DNA from: Desulfotruncus alcoholivorax DSM 16058
GTDB lineage: Bacteria > Bacillota > Desulfotomaculia > Desulfotomaculales > Desulfallaceae
DNA length: 64,000 nucleotides
Reading direction: 5' to 3'
Assembly (NCBI RefSeq): GCF_000430885.1
Contig: NZ_AUMW01000009.1
Location: 1-64,000, forward strand
Numbering within the stretch: position 1 is the stretch's first letter; each line of letters opens with the position of its first letter. A model generated the notes under the pieces. It saw only the letters and a program-made list of their open reading frames with translations, ran no database searches and was not told the origin of the DNA. Below, piece by piece: positions 30,719 through 39,994 of this stretch. A program made the position numbers and the translations under genes.

Positions 30719-33289
30719 ATGGAAGCTTTATATACACTGTCAGCCATATTCAGTGTTGTAGACAGGCTTTCTGGTCCAGTTCGGAATATGGCCAGAACGG
30801 TGATGAATTTGGAAGCCACTATGCAAAGAGCTAATTCAATGATTGATTTTGGCAACAGAATGGCTGTATCCGGTACCATGATGCAGGGAGCCGCATCCCA
30901 AGTGATGAGCGGCTTGGGAAGCATATTGAACGAGACTATAGCATCCCAAAAGGGACTTGGTGAGCTGGCTTCAGTTGGTGTAAAAGACCTGGATGCAATA
31001 TCAAATGCGGGAACTGAATTTGCCTCGAAATGGTCTGGCACTACCGTGCCTGAATTTATCTCAGCCGCTTATGATATTAAGGGCGGGATTGCATCCTTAT
31101 CTGATAGCGCTGTGGGTGAATATACGGCTATGGCAGCGCTGACCGCTAAGGCTACAAAGGCTACTGTCGCCGATATGACCAGTCTTTTTGCTACTGGTTA
31201 TGGGATATATAAAGATATGTATTCCTCTATGTCCGACGCTCAATTTGGAGAAATGTTTAGCGCCGGGATCGCAGCCAGTGTGAATCAGTTTAAGTCTACC
31301 GGTACTGAAATGGCGCAGGCGCTTACAACTCTAGGGGCTGCGGCAACTTCTGCCCAACGTCCTTTTGAGGAGCAATTGGCTGTATTGGGGATGCTGCAAG
31401 CGACTATGCCTGGCGGTGAGGCAGGTACAAAATATAGAGCTTTTGTACAGTCTGCAGCAAAGGCCGGAGAACAATTGGGCCTAAGCTTTGTGGATGCCAA
31501 CAACCAGCTGCTGGGCGTTGTGGATATACTTAATTTAATGAGAAGTAAGTATGGAGAAACGCTGGATGCGGTTGAAAAACAACAGATCGCCAAGGCATTC
31601 GGTACTGATGAAGCTGTAGCCATGATTGACCTATTGTATGGTAAGGTGGGATCTTTACAGGATAATATCGGTGCTTTGGGTGTTGCAACCAGCCAGGGCA
31701 CAGCTTATGTGGAAACTATGGCTACAGCTATGAATAATGACCTGGGGTCCGGGCTGCAATTGGTAAACCAAAACTGGGGCATATTTAAAAAGACCTTGGG
31801 AGATGAGCTGGCTCCTTTAATTGTAGCCTTTGTCCCAACAATTAGGGACATGATTAATTCCTTTAAAGGTTTGGCTAAAGCGCATCCAACTATTGTGCGT
31901 ACAGCCTTATTGCTTGCTACTATCGGAGCTGTATCATTGGCTATACTTGCACCAATACTGGCTATTGGCTCAGGCTTGGTTATGGTTGTCGGATATACGC
32001 TCATTGCTTTTGCTAAGATACGACAAGCATTGATTTGGACAAGTGGTAGGTTTGGTCTTTTATCTAATGCTGCTAGAAGTTTAGGACGTGTCATAGTCAC
32101 TCGCGCTGCCCCAGCCTTGACTACCTTTGCCTCCCGCCTGTTGTGGTTTTCCGTGGCCGGAGCAGCTAAAGCGTACCTGGCGATCCGGTCCCTTATCACC
32201 GGCATTGCGCAGTTTACAGTAACCGCAGCCAGGTCGGCAGCAACGGCGCTGCCAAAGCTAATAGCTAGCGTTTGGAGCTTCACGGCAGCCCTTCTGGCCA
32301 ACCCGATCACGTGGATTGTACTGGCCATAGTCGGGCTGGGTGTGGCGCTCTTTGCACTTTGGAAAAACTGGGATGCGGTAACGGCTTTTCTAGGTAGAAC
32401 CTGGGACGCGCTTAAGACCAAATTTGCCGCAGCCCGTGAATGGTTTTCCGGAGTATTCCAAAGTATCATCGGAGTTATTCAACAGTACGGCCCAATGGTG
32501 CTGGCGGTATTGATGCCGGTTATCGGCATCCCGCTGCTGATTGCTCAGAACTGGGACACGATAAAGACCACTGCGGCTAACATATTTAATAACCTGGTGC
32601 AGCTTATACCTCAAAAGATTTCAGAGATCATTCAGGCAATTAGGGCCAAGGGAGCTGAGTTTTTAGCATCTGGACAAGCGTTGATCCAGGCGTTCACCCA
32701 AGGGATTAAAAATGTAATCAACGCGCCGGCGGAAACTGTAAAGGCAGGTTTGGCGAAGTTGCGCCGACTCCTCCCCTTCTCGGACGCCAAAGAAGGTCCT
32801 CTCTCCGCTCTCACCCGCTCCGGCGCGGCCCTGGTGGAGACCTTCGCCGGCGGGATAGCATCAAGATCGAGCTTGTTAAAAACTGCAACCGCAGCCGTAT
32901 TGGCAGGCGCTGCACTAACTGCGCCGATAAATGCAGACGCCGCGCAAGCAGTTAAAAATCAAAGTATAACCGTACAGGTTGCCCCGGAGCTGGGAGATAT
33001 ACCGCAGCTGCCGGACTTTCCCGACTGGCCTAATTTTCCGCAGTTTCCGGACTTCCCTGCCCCGGATGTTAGTTCCGGTGAGAGTTTGGATAGAAAATTA
33101 TTTGGCACTTCCGGGTCAAGCATGCGCGAGTATGTGCGTGAAACATCCGTTCAAAAGGAGAAGGAAACATACCGGGAAAGCAGGCAGCGCCCCTTGGTTG
33201 TGGTGGTGCAAAGTGATAAGGCAAACAAAGGCAACTATGACGACGTTATTGATATGGCTTATAGATACCTTGCTATGAGCGGGGATTAA
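30719..33289 (+). CDS. Tail tape measure protein
   Basis: 856 aa, ATG after AAGGAAGGAG. The N-terminal part begins MEALYTLSAIFSVVDRLSGPVRNMARTVMNLEATMQRAN and continues with the phage_tail tape-measure core (ALTTLGAAATSAQRPFEEQLAVLGMLQATMPGGEAGTKYRAF, GTDEAVAMIDLLYG). Hydrophobic segments lie at about 385-430 and 525-550 and 595-615, and the C-terminus has a Pro-Asp-Phe repeat stretch (about 760-785). Its length sets tail length and it is ejected before DNA. Confidence 0.92.
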   Translation: MEALYTLSAIFSVVDRLSGPVRNMARTVMNLEATMQRANSMIDFGNRMAVSGTMMQGAASQVMSGLGSILNETIASQKGLGELASVGVKDLDAISNAGTEFASKWSGTTVPEFISAAYDIKGGIASLSDSAVGEYTAMAALTAKATKATVADMTSLFATGYGIYKDMYSSMSDAQFGEMFSAGIAASVNQFKSTGTEMAQALTTLGAAATSAQRPFEEQLAVLGMLQATMPGGEAGTKYRAFVQSAAKAGEQLGLSFVDANNQLLGVVDILNLMRSKYGETLDAVEKQQIAKAFGTDEAVAMIDLLYGKVGSLQDNIGALGVATSQGTAYVETMATAMNNDLGSGLQLVNQNWGIFKKTLGDELAPLIVAFVPTIRDMINSFKGLAKAHPTIVRTALLLATIGAVSLAILAPILAIGSGLVMVVGYTLIAFAKIRQALIWTSGRFGLLSNAARSLGRVIVTRAAPALTTFASRLLWFSVAGAAKAYLAIRSLITGIAQFTVTAARSAATALPKLIASVWSFTAALLANPITWIVLAIVGLGVALFALWKNWDAVTAFLGRTWDALKTKFAAAREWFSGVFQSIIGVIQQYGPMVLAVLMPVIGIPLLIAQNWDTIKTTAANIFNNLVQLIPQKISEIIQAIRAKGAEFLASGQALIQAFTQGIKNVINAPAETVKAGLAKLRRLLPFSDAKEGPLSALTRSGAALVETFAGGIASRSSLLKTATAAVLAGAALTAPINADAAQAVKNQSITVQVAPELGDIPQLPDFPDWPNFPQFPDFPAPDVSSGESLDRKLFGTSGSSMREYVRETSVQKEKETYRESRQRPLVVVVQSDKANKGNYDDVIDMAYRYLAMSGD

Positions 33290-33305
33290 GTAAGGAGGCG
33301 GGATA

Positions 33306-34019
33306 ATGCCACTGCTGATAACAACCGACACCGGACAAGTAAAAGTGGGTAGCGTTATCCTGCCTGGCGTATTTGAAAGCATTGAGATAACAGGCGCTGT
33401 CAAATTGGACCAGGTTGAAATACAAGGTAAAAAAGACAAGGTAACGCAGGCAGTTGGCTTTGATAATGCAACAGTTCGGTTAACTGTTAACCTTCTGCCA
33501 GAGACCGAAGGCGGTGACTGCACCGAACAGATTGCGCAATTTCAAAAAATATTCCGGAGTTCTCCTGATCAGGAGAAACCTGGTGTGTATCAATTAATCA
33601 ATAAACATGCTGCTGCAAGAAACATTTCCGAAGTTATATTTACAAATTTCAGGAGCTATGAAGACAACAAAAGCGACAAAATAATAGTCATTTGCGAGTT
33701 CTCTGAACATATTCCCATTAAGGTTCCGGTGGCCACCAAAAGTTCTGCCGCAGCTTCTCCGCCCCCGGCAAAACCAAAAGCGCCGGCCACCAAAAGTTCT
33801 GCAGCTGCTTCACCGACCGCGGCGAAGCCAAAAGCGCCGGCTAAGCGGATGAGTGTTGCTGACTTTAGAATGCTGGAAAATAAGCCAATTAAGCCGATGA
33901 GCGTTGCTGATTTTAGAATGCTAGAAAATAAAACAAGTAAAACCCCGGCCAAAGATGAGCGCAAGCCAGGTTTGGGAAGCAGAATTTTAAGCTGGCTGAG
34001 AGGTGCGAATAATGTCTGA
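33306..34019 (+). CDS. Tail/baseplate-associated protein with tandem C-terminal repeats
   Basis: 237 aa. Residues 1-135 form a beta-rich domain (VKVGSVILPGVFESIEITGAVKLDQVEIQGKKD, ATVRLTVNLLPE), like the small hub-proximal proteins between tape measure and baseplate hub in contractile phages. The C-terminus has two tandem repeats: a 19-residue Ala/Pro/Lys unit with TKSSAAASP and KPKAPA, twice (about 142-178), and RMSVADFRMLENK, twice (about 181-210). Low-complexity repeats of this kind are prone to length change. It overlaps the next gene by 8 bases. Confidence 0.65.
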   Translation: MPLLITTDTGQVKVGSVILPGVFESIEITGAVKLDQVEIQGKKDKVTQAVGFDNATVRLTVNLLPETEGGDCTEQIAQFQKIFRSSPDQEKPGVYQLINKHAAARNISEVIFTNFRSYEDNKSDKIIVICEFSEHIPIKVPVATKSSAAASPPPAKPKAPATKSSAAASPTAAKPKAPAKRMSVADFRMLENKPIKPMSVADFRMLENKTSKTPAKDERKPGLGSRILSWLRGANNV

Positions 34020-34821
34020 TATGTTCTCACCTTTTGTTGAGTTAAACACAAGCGGTGGAACGGTCCGAAACCTTTTTTCCAAGTTGGACATATGGCTTTC
34101 ACGTAAGGAGCCGGCAGACATTGCCGAGTTTACTTTTAAGCTGGGCCTGCCTGATTTGGGATTAGCAAAAGATTCTGCCATTGATATTTCAATAGGCTAT
34201 GACGGAAATAATTCCTGGAAGGTATTCTCCGGGTATGTGTCCGAACCTATGTCTCCGAGGTTTCTCTGTAAAGATGAAGCTATAAAGCTTTTTAAGACAA
34301 ATATAACTAAAACTTTTTTAGACGTGGTACCGCAGGATGTAATTAAGTTCGGGCTGCAGCAGGCAGGTGTTTCAACGTTTAGTTTAGTTGAGGACGTTTA
34401 CCCAAAGAAACCAAGCTTTGTTGCAGCCGGCGAAAATGTTTCCGATCTGGTAAAGCGGGTAAACACAACCTGGGGTTTAAACTTTGATCATTACTTCGAC
34501 GGTGAGAAAAAGTTTTACTGGGATGCGCCAAAGCCAAGGCCGGGACCTGTTTACAGCTACCAGTACGGTGAAAATATCATTGAGCTTGAATTCAGCGCTG
34601 ACCGTGAACCTTCCGGCCAGCGTTCTGCAGGAGATACGGCAGGCGGTGGCAGGTTGCTGACAGTTTCCTCACCGTTTGTAGGGCATAGCCAGGAGATTGA
34701 AATAATTTGGCCGGAGGTGGCCAGCAGCAGGTACATTACGGAAACAGTGCATCACTTCATTAATGAGCAGGGTTCTTTGAGGACGGAAATTTTCTTCCGG
34801 GAGCTGGCGGAGGTGGCTTAA
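34012..34821 (+). CDS. Baseplate hub protein (Mu gpP/gp44, phage late control D-like)
   Basis: 269 aa from ATG (34012) after GAGAGGTG. Features of the gpD/gp27 hub family: FTFKLGLPDLGLAKDSAIDISIGYDG, KVFSGYVSEPM, VIKFGLQQAGV, NVSDLVKRVNTTWGLNFDHYFDGEKKFYWDAP. The hub forms the central channel joining spike to tube. The next gene begins directly at the stop. Confidence 0.83.
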   Translation: MSDMFSPFVELNTSGGTVRNLFSKLDIWLSRKEPADIAEFTFKLGLPDLGLAKDSAIDISIGYDGNNSWKVFSGYVSEPMSPRFLCKDEAIKLFKTNITKTFLDVVPQDVIKFGLQQAGVSTFSLVEDVYPKKPSFVAAGENVSDLVKRVNTTWGLNFDHYFDGEKKFYWDAPKPRPGPVYSYQYGENIIELEFSADREPSGQRSAGDTAGGGRLLTVSSPFVGHSQEIEIIWPEVASSRYITETVHHFINEQGSLRTEIFFRELAEVA

Positions 34822-35334
34822 TTGGACAGCCGGGTTGACAAGTTGATGGAGGTAATTAGAAAGACCGTAATAAAGCTCTTTCCGGAACTTGCCGGCAGGT
34901 ATCACCTAAGCGCAAGCGCACGGATCACGGCGCTGGGTGATGGCATACAGGCGCAGCCACTCACCAATGAGGGTAGCGACGATGCAAAAACCCCGGTAGT
35001 AAAATGTCAGCCCCTTCCCTACTCTCTTAAAGTAGGTAATGTTGTCAAGCTTGCTTTTATGTATGGTGATCCATCCGAGCCTTTTTTGATCACCAGGTCC
35101 ACTGCTGTGATCGGGGCCTATGCCGGAGGCAAGATTACTATTGATGGATACGGCACCAAAGACGCATTGGTGGCAGAGTATTTAAAAGATCATACCAGGG
35201 AGGGAGATTTGACCCTTCCCGATGCCACCTTATCGGTAAAGATAAAGTTTAAAGCACCCCTAAAAGACGGCGACCAGGTTGCAGCCGTTCCGATCGAAGA
35301 GGGAGAGCGGTTTATTGTGATAGCAAAGTTATGA
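34822..35334 (+). CDS. Baseplate spike/assembly protein (Mu gp45, gpV-like)
   Basis: 170 aa from TTG (34822). An OB-fold-like middle part (YHLSASARITALGDGIQAQPLT, VGNVVKLAFMYGDPSEPFLI) precedes a C-terminal segment. The gpV/gp45 family forms the membrane-piercing spike. It is short compared with Mu gp45 and the C-terminal iron-binding HxH tip is not obvious. Confidence 0.72.
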   Translation: MDSRVDKLMEVIRKTVIKLFPELAGRYHLSASARITALGDGIQAQPLTNEGSDDAKTPVVKCQPLPYSLKVGNVVKLAFMYGDPSEPFLITRSTAVIGAYAGGKITIDGYGTKDALVAEYLKDHTREGDLTLPDATLSVKIKFKAPLKDGDQVAAVPIEEGERFIVIAKL

Positions 35335-35347
35335 GGCGGTGGTTAGA

Positions 35348-35776
35348 ATGGAAGACCTGATGTTGGACGCGCAGGGAAATTTCGTGGTCGCGGCTGACGG
35401 TGATGCCGAGACTGTGACAGACCTGGACTGCTTGATCCAGGATGCAAAGCATTTGCTGCTTACATTCCCCGGGGATTTATGGGCGCATGAGGATTATGGT
35501 GTTGGTCTGCAGTTTTTTATTCAAACGGAAAACACAGAGCTAAACCGCCTTGAGCTAGAGCAAACAATTAAGAATAGGTTAAGCCAGGATGAGAGAATCA
35601 AAAAGGAATCTATCAGCGTTGAAATTAGTAGCTGGGATTTGCAAAGGATTAAAATAACGGTTCTCTTCTCTCCAACCGATGATGCCTTTAATGATGAGCA
35701 AGACATACCGCAAGAGGTTGCAATTGTTTTGTTGGTTAGCCAGGAAGGGATAAGTATTGAGGGGGGCAGTTTATGA
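35348..35776 (+). CDS. Baseplate wedge protein (Mu gp46, gpW/gp25-like)
   Basis: 142 aa from ATG (35348), preferred over GTG (35339) by spacing to GAGGCGG. gpW/gp25 motifs: LDCLIQDAKHLLLTFPGDLWAHEDYGVGLQ and LEQTIKNRLSQDERIKKESISVEI. It triggers sheath contraction in contractile tails. Overlaps the next gene (ATGA). Confidence 0.85.
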   Translation: MEDLMLDAQGNFVVAADGDAETVTDLDCLIQDAKHLLLTFPGDLWAHEDYGVGLQFFIQTENTELNRLELEQTIKNRLSQDERIKKESISVEISSWDLQRIKITVLFSPTDDAFNDEQDIPQEVAIVLLVSQEGISIEGGSL

Positions 35777-36921
35777 AGCCGGAAGAATTAATACCAATCA
35801 AGACATTTACCGAGTTAATGAATTCAACTGTTTCGGCTTTACGTAATTCGGCTTTTAGGATAACCAATTTTCGCCCCGGTGGTGTATTCTACACATTACT
35901 GGAAAAGTGCAACCAGGGCGTGGCTGATCTTTATGCGCTGCTAAAAAGTATTGCCCCGCAAATGTACCTTGATACAGCTACCGAAGACTGGCTTGATTTA
36001 AAAGCTGCAGAATACGGAGTTTTAAGAAAGCTGGAGCAAAAAACAATAGGGTTGGTGGGGTTTTGCCGAAACGCTGACGGTCCAAATGTGATTATACCTC
36101 CGGGAACTGTGGTAACTACTGAAACTGACAGGTACGGAGACAGGTTGAAATTCACAACCACAAGTCAAGCCGTGCTTACTGAAGGGTCATTGAGAGTTGA
36201 TGTTGAGGTTACTGCCGAATTTGCCGGGTCAATTTATAACGTTGGCGAAGGGATGATAAACAAGTTATTAACCAACGTTCCCGGTGTCGATTACGTTACC
36301 AACAGTGAATCATGGGTCACTCGTGAAGGAACTGATACCGAATCTGATGATAGCTTGCGCCAACGTGCAAAAGACAGGTGGAGTCAGTTGTCACAGGGTG
36401 CCGGTGATGATGCTTACATTTCATGGGCGCAGGAAATACCAGGCGTTGTAGTGGTTAATGTGGATAGCCAACACCCGCGCGGCCAGGGCACGGTTGATGT
36501 AATTATTACCGGCACTGCCGGAATACCTTCCGATGATTTGGTGTCTACCGTGCAAGAGTATTTGGATAAGAAAAAGTCTTTAATAGCTGATTTACTGGTA
36601 ATTAAGCCTGAGCCTGTGCAAGTTGATTTTGAGGTTATTTTATACCTTGACCCTGATTACGGGGATGAATCTGAAATTCAAGCAGAGGCCGAGAGCGTTA
36701 TTGATATTATGTTCAACTATGGAGATATTGAACATCCGGATATTAAAAAAGTATCTCCTGAATATGGGTTGCTGGTGGACCAGGTAAGGTTTAATTTGCT
36801 GAGCATTGACTATGTTATTAAGGCTAATATTATCTCACCGATTGATGATATAGCTGTAAGTAAGAGGCAGCTATTGGTTAAGGGAGCGGTTAATGTAACG
36901 GTTCAGAGGGTGGTTGCATGA
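35773..36921 (+). CDS. Baseplate J-like protein (Mu gp47)
   Basis: 382 aa. Family motifs: FRPGGVFYTLLEKCNQGVADLYALLKSIAPQMYLDTATEDWLDLKAAEYGV, GTVVTTETDRYGDRLKF, REGTDTESDDSLRQRAKDRWSQLSQGAGDDAYISWAQEIPGVV. Wedge component of the baseplate. Overlaps the following gene (ATGA). Confidence 0.92.
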   Translation: MKPEELIPIKTFTELMNSTVSALRNSAFRITNFRPGGVFYTLLEKCNQGVADLYALLKSIAPQMYLDTATEDWLDLKAAEYGVLRKLEQKTIGLVGFCRNADGPNVIIPPGTVVTTETDRYGDRLKFTTTSQAVLTEGSLRVDVEVTAEFAGSIYNVGEGMINKLLTNVPGVDYVTNSESWVTREGTDTESDDSLRQRAKDRWSQLSQGAGDDAYISWAQEIPGVVVVNVDSQHPRGQGTVDVIITGTAGIPSDDLVSTVQEYLDKKKSLIADLLVIKPEPVQVDFEVILYLDPDYGDESEIQAEAESVIDIMFNYGDIEHPDIKKVSPEYGLLVDQVRFNLLSIDYVIKANIISPIDDIAVSKRQLLVKGAVNVTVQRVVA

Positions 36922-38777
36922 ATTTTACCGAGTACCTTTACAGCTTAGCCCATGTGATTTTTAAGAGAAAATCAAAGCCGGAGGACACAGATATATATAA
37001 ATTGGCATCTGCGCTGGGGCCTGGGCTGGATGATTTACAGGAGTCAATATTTTTACTGCGTGAGCAGTCACTGGTGACCACGACAACCGGTGCAGCTTTG
37101 GACCTTTTGGGTAAAGACAGAAAGATGCCCCGCTACCGTGGCGAGTCTGATGAAGAATACCGTCTGCGTTTGCTTGCCGCAGTTGAGATATATTCGGAAA
37201 CTGGCACAAAGCCAGGCATGGAAAAAATACTAACATTATTGGGTTACCTTGATAGTGAGGTTTACCCTTTGTACCTTGAAAAATACAAATGGAGGTTTCT
37301 TGATTCTAATACAAGCCTGGACGGTGGTATAACTCTGGAGGCGCTTGACCCCACTGCAAGACTTGACTATCTTAACCGGTGGGCTGAATTCTTGGTAAAG
37401 ATTAACCTGGGCGAAGGTTCGTTTATGGAGACCCAGTACCTGGTTACCAAGCAAATGATCAACAAGGTTAAGCCGTCCGAAAGTAAGATTTATGCTTTAC
37501 AGTTTACATTAACAGCTAGGTTTGTGCTGCCTTTTAAACTTAGCGATTGGTTGAATATAACCGGTTATTTTGGTAATGAATTTAACCCCGGAATTAAACT
37601 GTTGGACGGTAGAAAAACACTTGCTCCAAACCCGTTTTTATTTGATTTAAACGGTAATTTCAGGCTAAACGGTGAGCTTAATATTGATAATTTCAGCGGC
37701 TGGGCTGACGGCACATGGTATTTAGCGGACACAAGAACCAGGTCGGAAATTAATTTACTGCAGACGGCAAATACAAGCCCCAACGTGATCCTTGCTCTTG
37801 ATGGCCGCTACTGGCTAAACAATAAGGTTGCCATAGGCCGGAATAGCCATCCTATAACGGGGCGCTCATTGACAAACGTAAGCACATTTACGGATACAAA
37901 AATTCGTAACCTGTCTTTAAAAACCAGGTTTATTTTATCTGTCAGCAGTCCGCACCCGCGACAGCTTTTAGACGCTTTTTATCACGGGCTGGGCAATGAC
38001 AGAGGTCTTGACGGTCAATGGTATATATCGGCCAATAAGCATATAGATGGCGCGTTTATTCTATCATTTGGTCATACCAGGATAACAGACAAAATTAATT
38101 TACTGCAGACGGCAAATACAAGCCCCAACGTGATCCTTGCTCTTGATGGCCGCTACTGGTTAAACAATAAGGTTGCCATAGGCCGGAATAGCCATCCTAT
38201 AACGGGGCGCTCTTTAATTAGACCAGGTGCGCTAGTTGGTATAACGATAAAAAATAGCCAGACCAACAAAATGAGGCTGGCAGCTGCCGCACATAGCCCG
38301 CACCCGCTTAATTTCCTTGATGCCTATTATCATAAATTGTCCGGAGACAGGCTTTTAAATAGCAGCTGGACTATGCTGGCCAGTAAGCTTTTAAACAGCG
38401 GTTTTCAGTTATCTATTGGCAAAGTCCGCATTGCCTTAGCAAGCTTTAAGGTTGGTGCTGGGGTAATTGCCGGCAGTAATTTTGATCTCAGTACCGGCAG
38501 ATGGCTTCTTGACGGCGGAAATTACAAGTACCGTCTGGATGGATTTTTAAAGCTATCACCTAGAAATTGGCTTGACGGAAGCTTACTTTTGAAAGGTGGT
38601 GAGAAATTATGTTATCGGGCCGGGCTGAGTGAAAAGATTAATACCCTCAGCGGCAGAATATTGTGGGGTGGTGAGTTACTAAACGGTTTCCGGCAATTAA
38701 AAACTTACCCAATGAGGCATAATGCCGGAGTTAAGGTTATGAAGGATGGACGCATAATTGAGCAAGGAGTGATCTAA
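36918..38777 (+). CDS. Mu gp48-like tail protein with duplicated fibre segment
   Basis: 619 aa. The N-terminal 200 residues fit Mu gp48/DUF2313-type baseplate proteins (KPEDTDIYKLASALGPGLDDLQESIF, GAALDLLGKDRKMPRYRGESDEEYRLRLLAAVEIYSETGT). The remainder is fibre-like with many Leu-Asp-Gly and Asn-Gly repeats. A 121-bp direct repeat (37747-37867 and 38092-38212, one mismatch) encodes the same block of about 40 residues twice, 115 residues apart. The family is usually about 200 aa, so the long C-terminal part is an acquired fibre extension. Confidence 0.75.
   Translation: MNFTEYLYSLAHVIFKRKSKPEDTDIYKLASALGPGLDDLQESIFLLREQSLVTTTTGAALDLLGKDRKMPRYRGESDEEYRLRLLAAVEIYSETGTKPGMEKILTLLGYLDSEVYPLYLEKYKWRFLDSNTSLDGGITLEALDPTARLDYLNRWAEFLVKINLGEGSFMETQYLVTKQMINKVKPSESKIYALQFTLTARFVLPFKLSDWLNITGYFGNEFNPGIKLLDGRKTLAPNPFLFDLNGNFRLNGELNIDNFSGWADGTWYLADTRTRSEINLLQTANTSPNVILALDGRYWLNNKVAIGRNSHPITGRSLTNVSTFTDTKIRNLSLKTRFILSVSSPHPRQLLDAFYHGLGNDRGLDGQWYISANKHIDGAFILSFGHTRITDKINLLQTANTSPNVILALDGRYWLNNKVAIGRNSHPITGRSLIRPGALVGITIKNSQTNKMRLAAAAHSPHPLNFLDAYYHKLSGDRLLNSSWTMLASKLLNSGFQLSIGKVRIALASFKVGAGVIAGSNFDLSTGRWLLDGGNYKYRLDGFLKLSPRNWLDGSLLLKGGEKLCYRAGLSEKINTLSGRILWGGELLNGFRQLKTYPMRHNAGVKVMKDGRIIEQGVI
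37747..37867 (+). repeat. 121-bp direct repeat, copy 1
   Basis: Identical to 38092-38212 except for one base (C at 37815, T at 38160). In frame within the gp48-like gene; the offset is 345 bp (115 codons). Confidence 0.95.
38092..38212 (+). repeat. 121-bp direct repeat, copy 2
   Basis: Second copy of the repeat at 37747-37867. The synonymous single difference suggests a recent duplication or ongoing gene conversion. Confidence 0.95.
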
Positions 38778-39160
38778 TGAATTCCATTACCACTAAGCTG
38801 GCCCGTATATCAATAGCCAGGGCCAGGAATGGAGAGATAGTTTTACCGACTGTTACGCATATTGCAATGGGTACCGGCGGCCATGATCCCGACGACATTA
38901 CCAAGCCTATTCCACCAACTGAAGACGACATTCAATTGGAGAATGAAGTCATAAGGAAGCCAGTGGCCAGTAAAGAAAGGATAAACGACACTGCGGTAAG
39001 GTATTCCGTTATCCTTGGCACTGATGAGGGCAACGGATATGCCTTTACGGAAATGGGCTTAATCGACAGCGCCGGACAATTAGCTGCCCGTAAGACAATG
39101 GGGGCAAAAACCAAAGAGCCTGATGTTGAGATGGAATTTTACTTCGACGAGGAATTTTAA
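38777..39160 (+). CDS. Tail-collar fibre N-terminal-like protein
   Basis: 127 aa with ARISIARARNGEIVLPTVTHIAMGTGG, NEVIRKPVASKERINDTAVRYSVIL and GYAFTEMGLIDSAGQLAARKTM, the pattern of the phage tail-collar fibre domain that attaches fibres to the baseplate. It lacks the usual long fibre shaft. ATG overlaps the previous stop. Confidence 0.75.
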   Translation: MNSITTKLARISIARARNGEIVLPTVTHIAMGTGGHDPDDITKPIPPTEDDIQLENEVIRKPVASKERINDTAVRYSVILGTDEGNGYAFTEMGLIDSAGQLAARKTMGAKTKEPDVEMEFYFDEEF

Positions 39161-39172
39161 GGAGGTATTTGA

Positions 39173-39601
39173 ATGCCTGATCTGTTAGGTCAAAACACTT
39201 GGAAAGACAGAGTGCGCCAGCTGGAGGAGACCGATCCGGCTGCGCCGAGTACCTGGGACCCGATTCACCAGGACTTAATTAATAATGACGTATACCTTAA
39301 GACACGGTTTGATGCTACTAAGACTGAAGTTGAAAATGCCCGCGGAGGATATGCCAACCTTGATGCAAGGTTAGATCAAATGGAGTTAGAAACTTTATCC
39401 GGTACCGGAAATTTTGCCGGGCCAACAGGTGCTACAGTTACACATAACCTGGGGCATACAAACTACCGGGTGCGTATTACGCCCACTCAAAACCCCGGTG
39501 GTTACCTGGGTGAGGTTTGGGTTGTCAAAGCCGCTAATACTTTTGTGGTTTACAACAGCGGCAAGTGGACAGGTGGATTTGATTATCAAATTTTAACGTA
39601 A
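39173..39601 (+). CDS. Short tail fibre-like protein
   Basis: 142 aa, ATG after AAGGAGG. N-terminal helix-rich part (WDPIHQDLINNDVYLKTRFDATKTEVENARGGYANLDARLDQME) and C-terminal small beta domain (ATVTHNLGHTNYRVRITPTQNPGGYLGEVWVVKAANTFVVYNSGKWTGGFDY), similar to short tip domains of siphophage and myophage fibres. Confidence 0.65.
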   Translation: MPDLLGQNTWKDRVRQLEETDPAAPSTWDPIHQDLINNDVYLKTRFDATKTEVENARGGYANLDARLDQMELETLSGTGNFAGPTGATVTHNLGHTNYRVRITPTQNPGGYLGEVWVVKAANTFVVYNSGKWTGGFDYQILT

Positions 39602-39616
39602 AAGGAGGTCTTTAAT

Positions 39617-39994
39617 GTGCCTATTATTGAAGTAAACGGTCCAAACCCTGCCGTTAGTATCGACGGAAATAAGCTCACTATTCAGGCGTTTAAGCTTGGT
39701 GATGTGCAAATTCCACAAAAGGAATGGGATTTGACAAAGTTCCAGGATTACGATGAAAAAACGGTCCGCTTTTATGCCGGCGTTGATGGCCAGTACCACA
39801 TTGATGACAACAGGGATATTTTTTGGCTGGTGGCAGAGGTTAAGCTGCCTGGCATTAAATATAAAAATGCTCCAACCGGTGAAGCTGATGAGAACGGTCA
39901 GGAGGTCATGGAGCAGGTGGTTGTCGTTCCCGATATGGGCCAGGATGCGAAAATTAAAGTATGGGCTTTGCCCGACCAGGGAGGTAATAAATAA
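39617..39994 (+). CDS. Fibre-region phage protein, unknown
   Basis: 125 aa from GTG (39617) after AAAGGAGG. Beta-rich and acidic (IIEVNGPNPAVSIDGNKLTIQAFKLGDVQIPQKEWDL, VVVPDMGQDAKIKVWALPDQGG). It ends overlapping the ATG of the DGR variable protein, so it may be an adaptor between the baseplate and the variable receptor-binding protein. No family recognised. Confidence 0.55.
   Translation: MPIIEVNGPNPAVSIDGNKLTIQAFKLGDVQIPQKEWDLTKFQDYDEKTVRFYAGVDGQYHIDDNRDIFWLVAEVKLPGIKYKNAPTGEADENGQEVMEQVVVVPDMGQDAKIKVWALPDQGGNK

Noticed and set aside
31705-32469. 254-aa minus-strand ORF inside the tape-measure gene
   Set aside because: It is the antisense shadow of a repetitive, Ala-rich coding region with no SD and no family similarity.
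37747-38212. The 121-bp direct repeat as a second VR/TR pair
   Set aside because: The single difference is C/T, not adenine-linked, and there is no homing sequence or nearby second RT.
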